Shown: positions 1 through 8,218 of the stretch, piece by piece | Layout: every line of letters begins with the position of its first letter | Position numbering within the stretch: position 1 is the stretch's first letter | DNA from: Citrobacter amalonaticus | GTDB lineage: Bacteria; Pseudomonadota; Gammaproteobacteria; Enterobacterales; Enterobacteriaceae | DNA: 64,000 bases | NCBI RefSeq assembly: GCF_018323885.1 | Contig: NZ_AP024585.1 | Location: forward strand, 4,092,001-4,156,000 | Direction: 5' to 3' | Made by a program: the position numbers and the translations under genes | Notes under the pieces: model-generated | Databases searched by the model: none | Seen by the model: only the letters and a program-made list of their open reading frames with translations | Told to the model about the DNA's origin: nothing

Positions 1-1
1 G

Positions 2-664
2 CCAGCGATTTCAGGTGTGCAGGTTGGCGCAACCCGTATTGTGTACCCATCCAATAGTGATGAGGTTCAGTTGACTGTTCAAAGTAAAAACACATCAACG
101 AATCATCTGGTTCAGGCATGGGTAAGTAATATAGACGATCAAGGTGATGCGCCTTTTATTGCTACCCCCCCTCTTATGAAGCTTGGAGCAGGCCAGGAAA
201 CTATTTTCCATTTTATTTATGCCAAAAAAGGAGCTGAACTTCCTAAAGACAGGGAGTCCGTATTCTGGGCTAATATTAAATTTATCGCCAGCACGCCTGA
301 AAACATGCGCGATCAGAGTAAATTGCAGATTGCATCCAGAACGCGCATTAAACTTTTTTATCGCCCGACATCTCTTAAGGATAACGAGGCTTTTAGCGCC
401 TACGAAAAAATTAATTTTTCAAGGCAGGGTAATGCACTGAATATAACCAACCCAACCCCTTTTTATGTGACATTTAACTCTATTACTGTTGATGGCAAAC
501 CTGTCACTGCCCCAAAAGATACCTTAACAGCCATGACAATGATGGTGGCACCGTATGGGCATATTTCACTGCCAGCAGCATTAAAAGCGAATTCAGTGAT
601 CAAATGGAACGCTATTAGCGATTACGGCAGCGCCACACCGAGTAAAGAATCTGTATTAAAATAA
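2..664 (+). CDS. Periplasmic fimbrial chaperone, PapD/FimC family (5' end outside window)
   Basis: Pilus chaperone that caps fimbrial subunits in the periplasm by donor-strand complementation and hands them to the usher. The reading frame is open from base 2, so the true start and most of the signal peptide lie upstream; a GTG at 17 is internal. Visible features are the N-terminal strand GVQVGATRIVYP, typical of mature PapD-like chaperones, and the FWANIKFIA strand near the middle, matching the conserved FWLNV.. strand. The second Ig-like domain follows (about residues 125-215). It stops at 662-664, immediately before the usher gene, as in chaperone-usher operons. Base composition is AT-rich compared with the ytf genes to the right. 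Confidence 0.93.
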   Translation, partial: PAISGVQVGATRIVYPSNSDEVQLTVQSKNTSTNHLVQAWVSNIDDQGDAPFIATPPLMKLGAGQETIFHFIYAKKGAELPKDRESVFWANIKFIASTPENMRDQSKLQIASRTRIKLFYRPTSLKDNEAFSAYEKINFSRQGNALNITNPTPFYVTFNSITVDGKPVTAPKDTLTAMTMMVAPYGHISLPAALKANSVIKWNAISDYGSATPSKESVLK

Positions 665-675
665 GGTTGAATAGA

Positions 676-3198
676 ATGGCCAGAGGCGATATAAGCAGTC
701 AAAATCGTTCGGAAAGGTTTGCTTATTCTGCATTAGCCTTAGCGGTAATGCTCTTGAGCACTTATGCCGTTGCGGAAGACCAGTTTAATCTGAACGCCTT
801 AAGCCATGATACGCCACTCGCCGACAGCAATATCCTGCAAAAGTATATTGCCGATAACGAAATGCTGGAAGGCAGTTTTTTATCAACTATTTATTTTAAT
901 TCTAATTATGTAGAGAAAAAAGAAATCAACTACAAACTCTCTACAGATAGAAACCGACTTGTTCCTGCTCTCACCAAAGCAGATTTACGTCGTTACGGTG
1001 TCAACGTTGATGTGCTCTCAGGCTTTCAAAAAGTGAAGGACGAAGACACCATTGGGAATATTGGGCAATATATAGACGGTGCCAGTTATACCTATAGCGA
1101 GAAAACGCAGCGTCTGGATATCCGCGTACCACAGATAGCCTTAAATCAGGAAGCGAAAGACGCGGTCTCACCCGAATTATGGGATGATGGCTTACCTGCC
1201 CTCCTGTTAGGCTACTATTATAGTGGATCACAGTTGTACGCCCGAAACAGTAGCGACGGAAATACAAACAGTAATTTTTTAAGTTTAAACTCGGGTGCTA
1301 ATCTTGGCGGATGGCGGCTGCGCAATGTATCGAACTATTCCGGCGAAAAGTGGGACGAGCTTTCAACAACGTTGACGCATGATATTAAAACGTTGCGCAG
1401 CCAATTTTTAGCCGGGGACAGCAGCACACCTTCGGACATTTTTGATAGCATTCAGTTTCGCGGCGTCAGAGTCTATTCTGATTCCACTATGCATCCTTAT
1501 AGCGAGCAAGGATTTGCGCCGCTGATTCGTGGTATCGCGCACAGTGATGCTAAAGTCACCATCAAACAAAATGGCTATAAAATTTACGAAACCTACGTCG
1601 CTCCTGGCACGTTTGAAATTCGGGATATTAATCAGGTTTCATCCGGGAGTGACTTCGACGTTATCGTGACCGAAGTTGACGGCAGCGAACATACTTTTAC
1701 CCAATCGTCTTCCTCCTTACCGGTCATGCTGCGTAGTGGCAGTTATAGTTATAGCGTGGCCTACGGCAAATATCAGAGCAATGATGTTTCCGACGCGCCT
1801 GATTTCGGCCAGGCTCAGCTTATTTATGGTATGCCATGGGGAATGACTGTCTATGGTGGGCTGATTGGTACCGATATATATCAGTCTGCTGCTCTGGGTA
1901 TTGGTATGGATTTGCACGCTGTGGGCTCAATTTCTTTTGATGCCACTCAGGCCAAAAGCCAGCTTAATGATGATCAAAATGAAACCGGTATGTCATACCG
2001 TCTTCAGTATGCGAAAAACATAGATGCGACTAACACTAACCTGACTATCGCCAGTTATCGCTATTCTTCTGCAAATTTTTACACTTTTGCGGAAACACTT
2101 AACCATCGAGACTCAGCGGATATAGCCGATGATATGTACTCCTACAGAGATCTCTATAACCGCCGGAGCCGTGCACAAATCAACATCAGTCAAGCATTGG
2201 GAGAATGGGGTAGCTTATATCTGTCGGCTTATCAGCAGGATTACTGGAAACTGAATAAGTCTGAGCGTAATTTCACGTTAGGCTATAACGTGATGCTCAA
2301 TAATGTTTCGTACTCATTTAACGCGTCACAAACGCAGATGCCCACCAGCCAAACGGATACGCAATATTTATTAACCATTGGTATTCCATTGGATAAATGG
2401 TTGCCGCAAACCTGGGCGACTTATGCACTTAACTCTTCACAGCAAGGCAATGCGGGACACCAGCTTGGTATTAATGGCATTGCGCTGAAAGACAATAACT
2501 TAACTTACAATATACAACAGTCATACTCAGAGCAGAACAACGCAACAAGCGGCAGCATGAATGCCGCTTATCGCGGCTCATCCGGTACACTGAGCGGTGG
2601 TTACAGTTATGATAATAATAGTCAGCGCGTGAATTACAGTGCACAGGGCGGCATAATCGCTCATCCTTTTGGTGTAACCTTAGCGCAAACCTTACCGGAA
2701 ACCATGACATTAGTTCGCGCACCCGGTGCCGCAAATATTAACGTCAGCGGCGCATCAGGTATTTATACGGATAAACGTGGTTATGCCGTAGTTCCTTACA
2801 GTAATCCCTATCGGCAAAACACTATATCGCTGAATACCAGTGGCAGTAGAAATAGTGATATTAGCGATCCGGTAAAAACTGTCGTACCGACTCGTGGTGC
2901 AGTGGCTCTCGCGGATTATAAAGTGCGCAGCGGAGCACGTGTGCTTTTTACATTGCTGCACGGTAATAGTACTGTTCCCTTTGGCGCTCTGGTCTCAACC
3001 CCGCAAGAGGAAGAGAACCCAACCAGCCTCGTCGACGATCACGGTCAGGTTTATATCACCGGTGTCTCCAAAGGGATGAAACTGGTGGCCCTATGGGGAA
3101 ATGGCAGTGATCATACTTGTGAGACGCACGTCCCCTCATTATCCGAAAGCGCTGACAGCGAAGCGACCGTAATGCGCCTCTCGCTGGAATGCCATTAA
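676..3198 (+). CDS. Outer membrane fimbrial usher, FimD/PapC family
   Basis: Outer membrane usher that receives chaperone-subunit complexes and polymerises and exports the pilus. About 840 residues, normal for the family. An N-terminal signal sequence ends near AVAEDQFNLNAL; the N-terminal periplasmic domain, 24-strand barrel with plug, and two C-terminal domains follow. The last 35 residues contain the two cysteines usual for usher C-termini (TCETHV and LECH). The start is ambiguous: a TTG at 667 has no spaced ribosome site, whereas the ATG at 676 sits nine bases after AAGG (663-666), so I prefer 676. The gene begins within 12 bases of the chaperone stop, consistent with one operon. Confidence 0.95.
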   Translation: MARGDISSQNRSERFAYSALALAVMLLSTYAVAEDQFNLNALSHDTPLADSNILQKYIADNEMLEGSFLSTIYFNSNYVEKKEINYKLSTDRNRLVPALTKADLRRYGVNVDVLSGFQKVKDEDTIGNIGQYIDGASYTYSEKTQRLDIRVPQIALNQEAKDAVSPELWDDGLPALLLGYYYSGSQLYARNSSDGNTNSNFLSLNSGANLGGWRLRNVSNYSGEKWDELSTTLTHDIKTLRSQFLAGDSSTPSDIFDSIQFRGVRVYSDSTMHPYSEQGFAPLIRGIAHSDAKVTIKQNGYKIYETYVAPGTFEIRDINQVSSGSDFDVIVTEVDGSEHTFTQSSSSLPVMLRSGSYSYSVAYGKYQSNDVSDAPDFGQAQLIYGMPWGMTVYGGLIGTDIYQSAALGIGMDLHAVGSISFDATQAKSQLNDDQNETGMSYRLQYAKNIDATNTNLTIASYRYSSANFYTFAETLNHRDSADIADDMYSYRDLYNRRSRAQINISQALGEWGSLYLSAYQQDYWKLNKSERNFTLGYNVMLNNVSYSFNASQTQMPTSQTDTQYLLTIGIPLDKWLPQTWATYALNSSQQGNAGHQLGINGIALKDNNLTYNIQQSYSEQNNATSGSMNAAYRGSSGTLSGGYSYDNNSQRVNYSAQGGIIAHPFGVTLAQTLPETMTLVRAPGAANINVSGASGIYTDKRGYAVVPYSNPYRQNTISLNTSGSRNSDISDPVKTVVPTRGAVALADYKVRSGARVLFTLLHGNSTVPFGALVSTPQEEENPTSLVDDHGQVYITGVSKGMKLVALWGNGSDHTCETHVPSLSESADSEATVMRLSLECH

Positions 3199-3243
3199 TA
3201 TTGCCAGGTGACAAGATGCGAAATAAAGAATGAGTCCGTGCTG

Positions 3244-3593
3244 CCGTGATAACGTCTCTTTCTCCTCATGGAGATACCACAACACCGGTACGCGTCCGAT
3301 ATTAATGTTACCTGTCTGAAAATGATCCGTACCAGCATAAAATTTAATAGTACGACGATAAATGGAAAAAACACTATGCTTCATTTAGATAATGTTGATA
3401 TACCCTCATCTGCTCAAGGGGACGGTATTCAAATCCCATCCAATATCCAACCTGTTTATTTCATTGGACAATATGATTTATTAACTCACATAACAACACA
3501 AGTGACCTTGTCCTGTCAGGCCTGTTTAATAGGCTTAACCGCGCTATTAAGACCGTAGATGTCAACGCAACGGCGACATTCGATATGATTTAG
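3244..3593 (+). pseudogene. Decayed fimbrial pilin/adhesin C-terminal domain
   Basis: A remnant homologous to the C-terminal pilin domain of the adhesin encoded just downstream. In frame 1 it reads ITSLSPHGDTTTPV (compare ITSLPRSGNTTSPV in the adhesin). An extra base near 3297 shifts to the frame reading DINVTC (compare DIVLNC), which continues through IPSSAQGDGIQI (compare QSSSARGVGVQV) and SCQACLIGL (compare PFQAWLIRL). A missing base near 3540 shifts again to AIKTVDVNATATFDMI, and the final TAT of the adhesin is TAG here (3591-3593). No signal peptide or lectin domain remains. It could be a lost minor pilin or an abortive duplication of the adhesin. A 96-codon open frame (3268-3558) inside it is unlikely to be a real gene. 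Confidence 0.8.
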
Positions 3594-3616
3594 CGTTACT
3601 ACTTTACGGATTAATT

Positions 3617-4609
3617 ATGATCTCACGTTTTATACTGACCTGGATACTGCGTATTTTCTTTAGTGTCTGTGCAATATCTTTATCCTGCTCTGCATGGGCA
3701 GATTGTACCCTGAGGAACGGTACAAGTACCGTTTTACAGCAAATCAATATACCTGCATTAAGGTTAAATTATACTAACCCGGCAGATACTATTCTTTGGG
3801 AAAGCCCCGTTATCACTGCCTCCACTATGGCGGATATCTATTGTTATACTGATCAAGTGGTTGAATCAGGCTATCAATCAGCAAAGACACCGGTAAGTGA
3901 CATTTCTACTTCCTATGTTTATGAAACGAACAATCCTGGCATTGGTATAAAAATCCTGGCCGGTCAGGATATGTCCAATTTAATCCCCATGGCCTGGCCG
4001 CATGGGACTGAGCAAGCTAAGGCGAGTTACGCTTACAAGCAACAAAATTACTTTAAAGTTCAATTAATTGCTACCGGGTCACGAATTACTACCGGTGTCC
4101 TGAATTTAACTAATTACAGCGTTGAACGTGTGTTTGGCTCTGCCCGTCAGTATTTAATGTCCTTTAATCCAACCTCGGTGTTCGTGCAATCTGTTGGCTG
4201 TGATATTGAAACCAAAGATATTACCGTCCCATTAACAGGATCACAGGGGATTGCTATCACATCACTTCCTCGTTCCGGCAACACCACCTCTCCCGTAAGC
4301 TTTGATATTGTTCTTAATTGCGAACAGGGCACGAATGTGAACATAAAATTTGACGGCACCACCACCGACGGTCAAAAAAAGACGTTGGCGTTGGATAATC
4401 CTAATCAGAGTTCCTCCGCTCGCGGTGTTGGCGTACAAGTGATGTATAACTACCAGCCCGTCACCTTCGGAAAAGAGGTTTATTTACTGAGCAATGCAGA
4501 TTCAACGACGATTACCTTGCCTTTTCAGGCGTGGCTGATTCGTCTGAGCGATGCCATCAAGGCCGGAGACGTCAACGCAACGGCGACATTTGATATGATT
4601 TATCGCTGA
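3617..4609 (+). CDS. Fimbrial tip adhesin, two-domain FimH-like
   Basis: Last gene of the fimbrial operon, 330 residues. An N-terminal signal peptide (hydrophobic residues about 7-25, cleavage near SAWADC) is followed by an N-terminal receptor-binding domain with little recognisable similarity, then a pilin domain from about residue 185. The pilin domain has the conserved cysteine pair (SVGCDIE and VLNCEQG), the PFQAWL strand, and a C-terminal beta-strand ending ATFDMIYR, which is the part the chaperone and usher recognise. Length and position last after the usher fit a tip adhesin rather than a major pilin. The receptor cannot be inferred. The major pilin gene must lie left of the window, if intact. 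Confidence 0.85.
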   Translation: MISRFILTWILRIFFSVCAISLSCSAWADCTLRNGTSTVLQQINIPALRLNYTNPADTILWESPVITASTMADIYCYTDQVVESGYQSAKTPVSDISTSYVYETNNPGIGIKILAGQDMSNLIPMAWPHGTEQAKASYAYKQQNYFKVQLIATGSRITTGVLNLTNYSVERVFGSARQYLMSFNPTSVFVQSVGCDIETKDITVPLTGSQGIAITSLPRSGNTTSPVSFDIVLNCEQGTNVNIKFDGTTTDGQKKTLALDNPNQSSSARGVGVQVMYNYQPVTFGKEVYLLSNADSTTITLPFQAWLIRLSDAIKAGDVNATATFDMIYR

Positions 4610-4699
4610 TGGTTTTCTCACTTGCCAACAGAAAGAGATCGACGTTTACCCACCGCTAGCGGCCTGCCCCGCCCTTACGCTATACTAGCCCCTGAACTT

Positions 4700-4726
4700 A
4701 CCGGCTCACCTCCACGGGCCGGTTTT
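4700..4726 (+). terminator. GC hairpin plus short T-run between the fimbrial operon and paeA
   Basis: ACCGGC (4700-4705) pairs with GCCGGT (4718-4723), followed by TTTT. It could terminate the fimbrial transcript. However, a TATACT box (4681-4686) just upstream could be the -10 of paeA, in which case the hairpin lies inside the paeA 5' leader. The sequence alone does not separate these two readings. Confidence 0.45.
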
Positions 4727-4793
4727 CATTAAGTTTTACCACATGGATTTATCAACTTCCCTTCCGAGGATCTGGCGTGACGCCGGATAAGAT

Positions 4794-6131
4794 ATGTTAA
4801 ACAGTATTTTCATTATTCTTTGCCTGATCGCTGTGAGTGCGTTCTTCTCGATATCCGAGATCTCACTTGCCGCCTCACGTAAAATTAAGCTCAAACTGCT
4901 GGCCGATGAAGGCAATCTCAATGCGCAACGCGTGTTGAAAATGCAGGAAAACCCGGGGATGTTCTTCACGGTGGTGCAAATCGGTCTGAACGCGGTCGCC
5001 ATTCTTGGCGGTATCGTCGGTGACGCCGCATTTTCCCCCGCTTTTAACTCGTTATTTTCTCGCTATATGTCGCCGGAACTCTCTGAGCAGTTGAGCTTTA
5101 TTCTCTCCTTCTCGCTGGTCACCGGTATGTTTATCCTCTTCGCGGACTTAACCCCGAAACGCATCGGTATGATTGCGCCAGAAGCTGTGGCTTTGCGTAT
5201 CATCAACCCGATGCGCTTCTGTCTGTTTGTTTTCACACCGCTGGTGTGGTTCTTCAACGGGTTGGCGAACGTGATCTTTCGCATCTTCAAATTGCCGATG
5301 GTGCGCAAGGATGACATCACGTCTGATGATATTTATGCGGTGGTGGAAGCTGGGGCGCTCGCAGGCGTATTGCGTAAACAGGAACATGAGCTGATTGAGA
5401 ACGTGTTCGAGCTGGAATCGCGCACCGTGCCGTCATCGATGACGTCGCGTGAAAACGTGATCTGGTTCGATCTGCATGAAGACGAGCAGAGCCTGAAAAA
5501 CAAAGTGGCGGAACATCCGCACTCCAAGTTCCTTGTCTGTAACGAAGATATTGACCACATCATTGGTTACGTTGACTCGAAAGATTTACTGAATCGTGTT
5601 CTGGCGAATCAGAGTATGGCGCTGAACAGCGGCGTGCAGATCCGCAACACCCTGATTGTTCCGGATACGCTAACTCTTTCTGAAGCGCTGGAAAGCTTCA
5701 AAACCGCCGGTGAAGACTTTGCGGTGATCATGAACGAATACGCGCTGGTCGTGGGGATCATCACGTTGAATGATGTGATGACCACGCTAATGGGCGATCT
5801 GGTCGGTCAGGGTCTGGAAGAGCAGATTGTGGCGCGCGACGAGAACTCCTGGCTGATTGACGGCGGTACGCCGATCGATGACGTGATGCGCGTGCTGGAT
5901 ATCGACGAGTTCCCGCAATCAGGTAACTACGAAACGATTGGCGGCTTTATGATGTTCATGCTGCGTAAAATCCCGAAACGGACCGATTCCGTGAAGTTCT
6001 CGGGCTACAAATTCGAAGTGGTGGATATCGATAACTACCGTATCGATCAGTTGCTGGTGACCCGCCTGGACAGTAAACCAAGCGTACTGGTGCCGAAACT
6101 GCCGGACGTTCAGGGAGACGTTAAAGCGTAG
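4794..6131 (+). CDS. paeA: Polyamine (putrescine/cadaverine) exporter PaeA, CNNM/CBS/CorC-type inner membrane protein
   Basis: Formerly ytfL. Inner membrane protein of the HlyC/CorC (UPF0053) group; the E. coli and Salmonella protein is reported to export cadaverine and putrescine and protect stationary cells. 445 residues, against 447 in K-12, and nearly identical in sequence. It has an N-terminal CNNM transmembrane domain (residues about 1-190, beginning LNSIFIILCLIAVSAFFS), a CBS pair (about 205-330, including VGIITLNDVMTTLMG) and a C-terminal CorC/HlyC domain (about 345-430, including GNYETIGGFMMF). Monocistronic, with a strong terminator after it. The fimbrial genes sit directly upstream, where msrA lies in K-12. 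Confidence 0.95.
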   Translation: MLNSIFIILCLIAVSAFFSISEISLAASRKIKLKLLADEGNLNAQRVLKMQENPGMFFTVVQIGLNAVAILGGIVGDAAFSPAFNSLFSRYMSPELSEQLSFILSFSLVTGMFILFADLTPKRIGMIAPEAVALRIINPMRFCLFVFTPLVWFFNGLANVIFRIFKLPMVRKDDITSDDIYAVVEAGALAGVLRKQEHELIENVFELESRTVPSSMTSRENVIWFDLHEDEQSLKNKVAEHPHSKFLVCNEDIDHIIGYVDSKDLLNRVLANQSMALNSGVQIRNTLIVPDTLTLSEALESFKTAGEDFAVIMNEYALVVGIITLNDVMTTLMGDLVGQGLEEQIVARDENSWLIDGGTPIDDVMRVLDIDEFPQSGNYETIGGFMMFMLRKIPKRTDSVKFSGYKFEVVDIDNYRIDQLLVTRLDSKPSVLVPKLPDVQGDVKA

Positions 6132-6163
6132 TATTCGCTTATTCTGCCTACTCCAGAAACATC

Positions 6164-6190
6164 AACGGCTCCCAATGGGAGCCGTTTTTT
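6164..6190 (+). terminator. Rho-independent terminator of paeA
   Basis: AACGGCTCCC, loop AAT, GGGAGCCGTT, then a T-run. It is a strong stem immediately after the paeA stop, and may also serve ytfK from the other side. Confidence 0.85.
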
Positions 6191-6212
6191 AAACTACTGC
6201 ATAGCACTTTGG

Positions 6213-6419
6213 TTAAGCCATCTCAGTTTGCAGACGCAGAACCTGACGGTTAACTTCGGACATCACAGACAGATGCTGTTTATCCTTCACTTTTGGGATA
6301 AGAATCTTGCCCTTATCAAACTCAAAAGCGCCAACGTCCTTGATATATAACCGTCCACGGAACAGGATCTTCACGTACTTCGCCACTTGCAGTGGGTTGT
6401 ACCGTTGGAAAATTTTCAT
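6213..6419 (-). CDS. ytfK: YtfK, small stringent-response modulator (SpoT activator)
   Basis: 68-residue DUF1107 protein, starting [17 protein letters not shown], the same length as in E. coli. In E. coli YtfK binds SpoT and tilts it toward (p)ppGpp synthesis during phosphate or fatty-acid starvation. The ATG at 6417-6419 is preceded on the minus strand by AGGAGA at a good distance. Divergent from ytfJ across a 323-base gap. No signal peptide; cytoplasmic. Confidence 0.93.
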   Translation of the reverse strand: MKIFQRYNPLQVAKYVKILFRGRLYIKDVGAFEFDKGKILIPKVKDKQHLSVMSEVNRQVLRLQTEMA

Positions 6420-6742
6420 TGTTATCTCCTGCTTAAGTCACGCCCTTGTGGTCCCACAATCGGTCCAACCGTTCTAAGGCGCAAAATTTAATGCCATTTG
6501 ACTATAGACTATCTGTACGATGTTTCCAGCGCGTATAAGTTTATTTACCTTTTCATTACAGTTAATCAGAATCATCTCTGAATCAGGGTGCGGTCCTCAG
6601 TATAAGCCTTCGTTTTTCGCAGGATTTGTGCGCCCGTCCGCAAACTGGCATCACTCTTGCGGGAAAAAGCATCATTCGCACATATGATTAAAAATCAGAC
6701 CTAAGTGGTCGGATCACCTGCAAACAATAAGAAGGAAACACC
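6420..6742. other. Divergent promoter region between ytfK and ytfJ
   Basis: 323 bases with no reading frame that looks coding. It should hold the promoters of both flanking genes. I see no convincing PhoB box or other operator by eye, although ytfK is phosphate-regulated in E. coli. Confidence 0.5.
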
Positions 6743-7300
6743 ATGACCTTACGTAAGATTCTCGCGCTGGCGTGCCTGTTAGCGCCAATGATGGCCTCCG
6801 CGCATAGCTTCGAAACGGGCCAGCGCGTCCCGCCGGTAGGGATTGCGGATCGCGGCGAATTGATTCTTGAAAATGATAAGTTCAGCTATAAAAGCTGGAA
6901 CAGCGCACAGTTGCCCGGGAAGGTGCGAATCCTTCAGCACATCGCCGGACGCACCTCTGCGAAAGAAAAAAATGCAACGCTGATTGAAGCGATCAAAGCA
7001 GCAAAACTGCCCCATGACGTTTACCAGACCACGACGATCGTCAACACTGACGACGCGATTCCTGGCTCCGGTATGTTTGTGCGCAGCAGCCTCGAGAGCA
7101 ATAAGAAGCTCTACCCGTGGTCGCAGTTTATTGTCGACAGCAACGGCGTGGCCCGTAAAGCCTGGCAACTGGATGAAGAGAGCTCTGCTATCGCGGTGCT
7201 TGATAAAGACGGTCGCGTACAGTGGGCAAAAGACGGCGCGCTAACCCAGGAAGAGGTGCAGCAGGTGATTACCCTGCTGCATAAGTTACTCAATAAATAG
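6743..7300 (+). CDS. ytfJ: YtfJ, periplasmic thioredoxin-fold-like protein
   Basis: 185 residues with a clear signal peptide ([14 protein letters not shown], cleaved before HSFETG). YtfJ belongs to a transcriptional-regulator-like or thioredoxin-like family of unknown biochemical role; the C-terminal half ([16 protein letters not shown] and [16 protein letters not shown]) looks like the terminal beta-hairpins of a thioredoxin/peroxiredoxin fold, but there is no CxxC motif. AAGGAA lies ten bases before the ATG. Its 3' end overlaps the 3' end of cysQ on the other strand by 11 bases. Confidence 0.9.
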   Translation: MTLRKILALACLLAPMMASAHSFETGQRVPPVGIADRGELILENDKFSYKSWNSAQLPGKVRILQHIAGRTSAKEKNATLIEAIKAAKLPHDVYQTTTIVNTDDAIPGSGMFVRSSLESNKKLYPWSQFIVDSNGVARKAWQLDEESSAIAVLDKDGRVQWAKDGALTQEEVQQVITLLHKLLNK

Positions 7301-8030
7301 AGACCCGAAAGCCGGGGTTGAGGAACGACTCACGCGGGGTGTAGTCCAGCGGTTTACCCTGCCAGTCGTGAACGTGCGCCCCGGCTGCCGCCGCGACAGC
7401 ATGGCCCGCAGCGGTGTCCCAGACGTTGGTCGGTCCAAAGCGCGGGTACAGTTGCGCCTGTCCCTCCGCGACCAGGCAGAACTTCAGCGACGAACCAATC
7501 GACGTCGTCTGGTGCTCGCCCAGCTGTTGTAAATATTCTTTCAGTTCGTTGTCTGCGTGGGAGCGGCTAATCACCACCAGCGGCGGACGCGCGTCACGGA
7601 CCTGAATTTGCTTGCGCACATTGCACTCTTCTTTCCAGGCTTTGCCGTCCGCCGCGCTGTACATCACTTTCATCACCGGCGCGTAGACCACGCCCAGTAC
7701 CGGTTTGCCCTTCTCGATAAGCGCAATATTTACGGTAAACTCGCCGTTGCGTTTGATGAACTCTTTGGTGCCATCCAGCGGATCGACTAACCAGTAGCGC
7801 TGCCAGTGCCGACGCACGTCCCAGGCTGGCGGGTCCTCTTCGGAGAGCACTGGAATATCTGGCGTCAATTGCGTCAACCCTTCAAGAATCACCGCGTGCG
7901 CCGCGATATCGGCCGCTGTCACCGGGGAGTCGTCCGGCTTGCTGGTAATCTCCATCGGTTTGACTCCATCATAAACCTGCATAATGGCATCGCCCGCGTT
8001 CCGTGCAAGCTGGCATACGTGTTCTAACAT
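7290..8030 (-). CDS. cysQ: 3'(2'),5'-bisphosphate nucleotidase CysQ
   Basis: Hydrolyses 3'-phosphoadenosine 5'-phosphate (PAP) to AMP, removing an inhibitor made during sulfate assimilation. 246 residues from the ATG at 8030; an upstream in-frame ATG at 8042 is less likely by comparison with K-12. Signature motifs of the Mg-dependent, lithium-sensitive inositol monophosphatase superfamily are present: SEEDPP (metal-binding glutamates), DPLDGTKEF and WDTAAGHA. Cytoplasmic or membrane-associated. Convergent with ytfJ and divergent from cpdB. Confidence 0.95.
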   Translation of the reverse strand: MLEHVCQLARNAGDAIMQVYDGVKPMEITSKPDDSPVTAADIAAHAVILEGLTQLTPDIPVLSEEDPPAWDVRRHWQRYWLVDPLDGTKEFIKRNGEFTVNIALIEKGKPVLGVVYAPVMKVMYSAADGKAWKEECNVRKQIQVRDARPPLVVISRSHADNELKEYLQQLGEHQTTSIGSSLKFCLVAEGQAQLYPRFGPTNVWDTAAGHAVAAAAGAHVHDWQGKPLDYTPRESFLNPGFRVSIY

Positions 8031-8218
8031 TCTCCACCTCATTTGTGGCAGTGCTCTTAACTCATTGTTTTACTTATACCCGATCAAAAGCGAATCCGCC
8101 AACTGTGATAGTGTCTGCGGTTTTGCTTGCTAAACTGATGCATGCTTCACAGTTCTGTAAGCAAGAAGATATAAATACATTTTTTACTGTGTTTCAGATC
8201 TTAAAAGGATGCCCTCTG

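Noticed and set aside
3268..3558. 96-codon open frame upstream of the adhesin
   Set aside because: It starts out of frame with the homologous segment, lacks a signal peptide and is only the middle part of the broken pilin domain.
8003..8218. N-terminal extension of cpdB
   Set aside because: The extra codons precede the signal peptide, overlap the start of cysQ and have no counterpart in the family.
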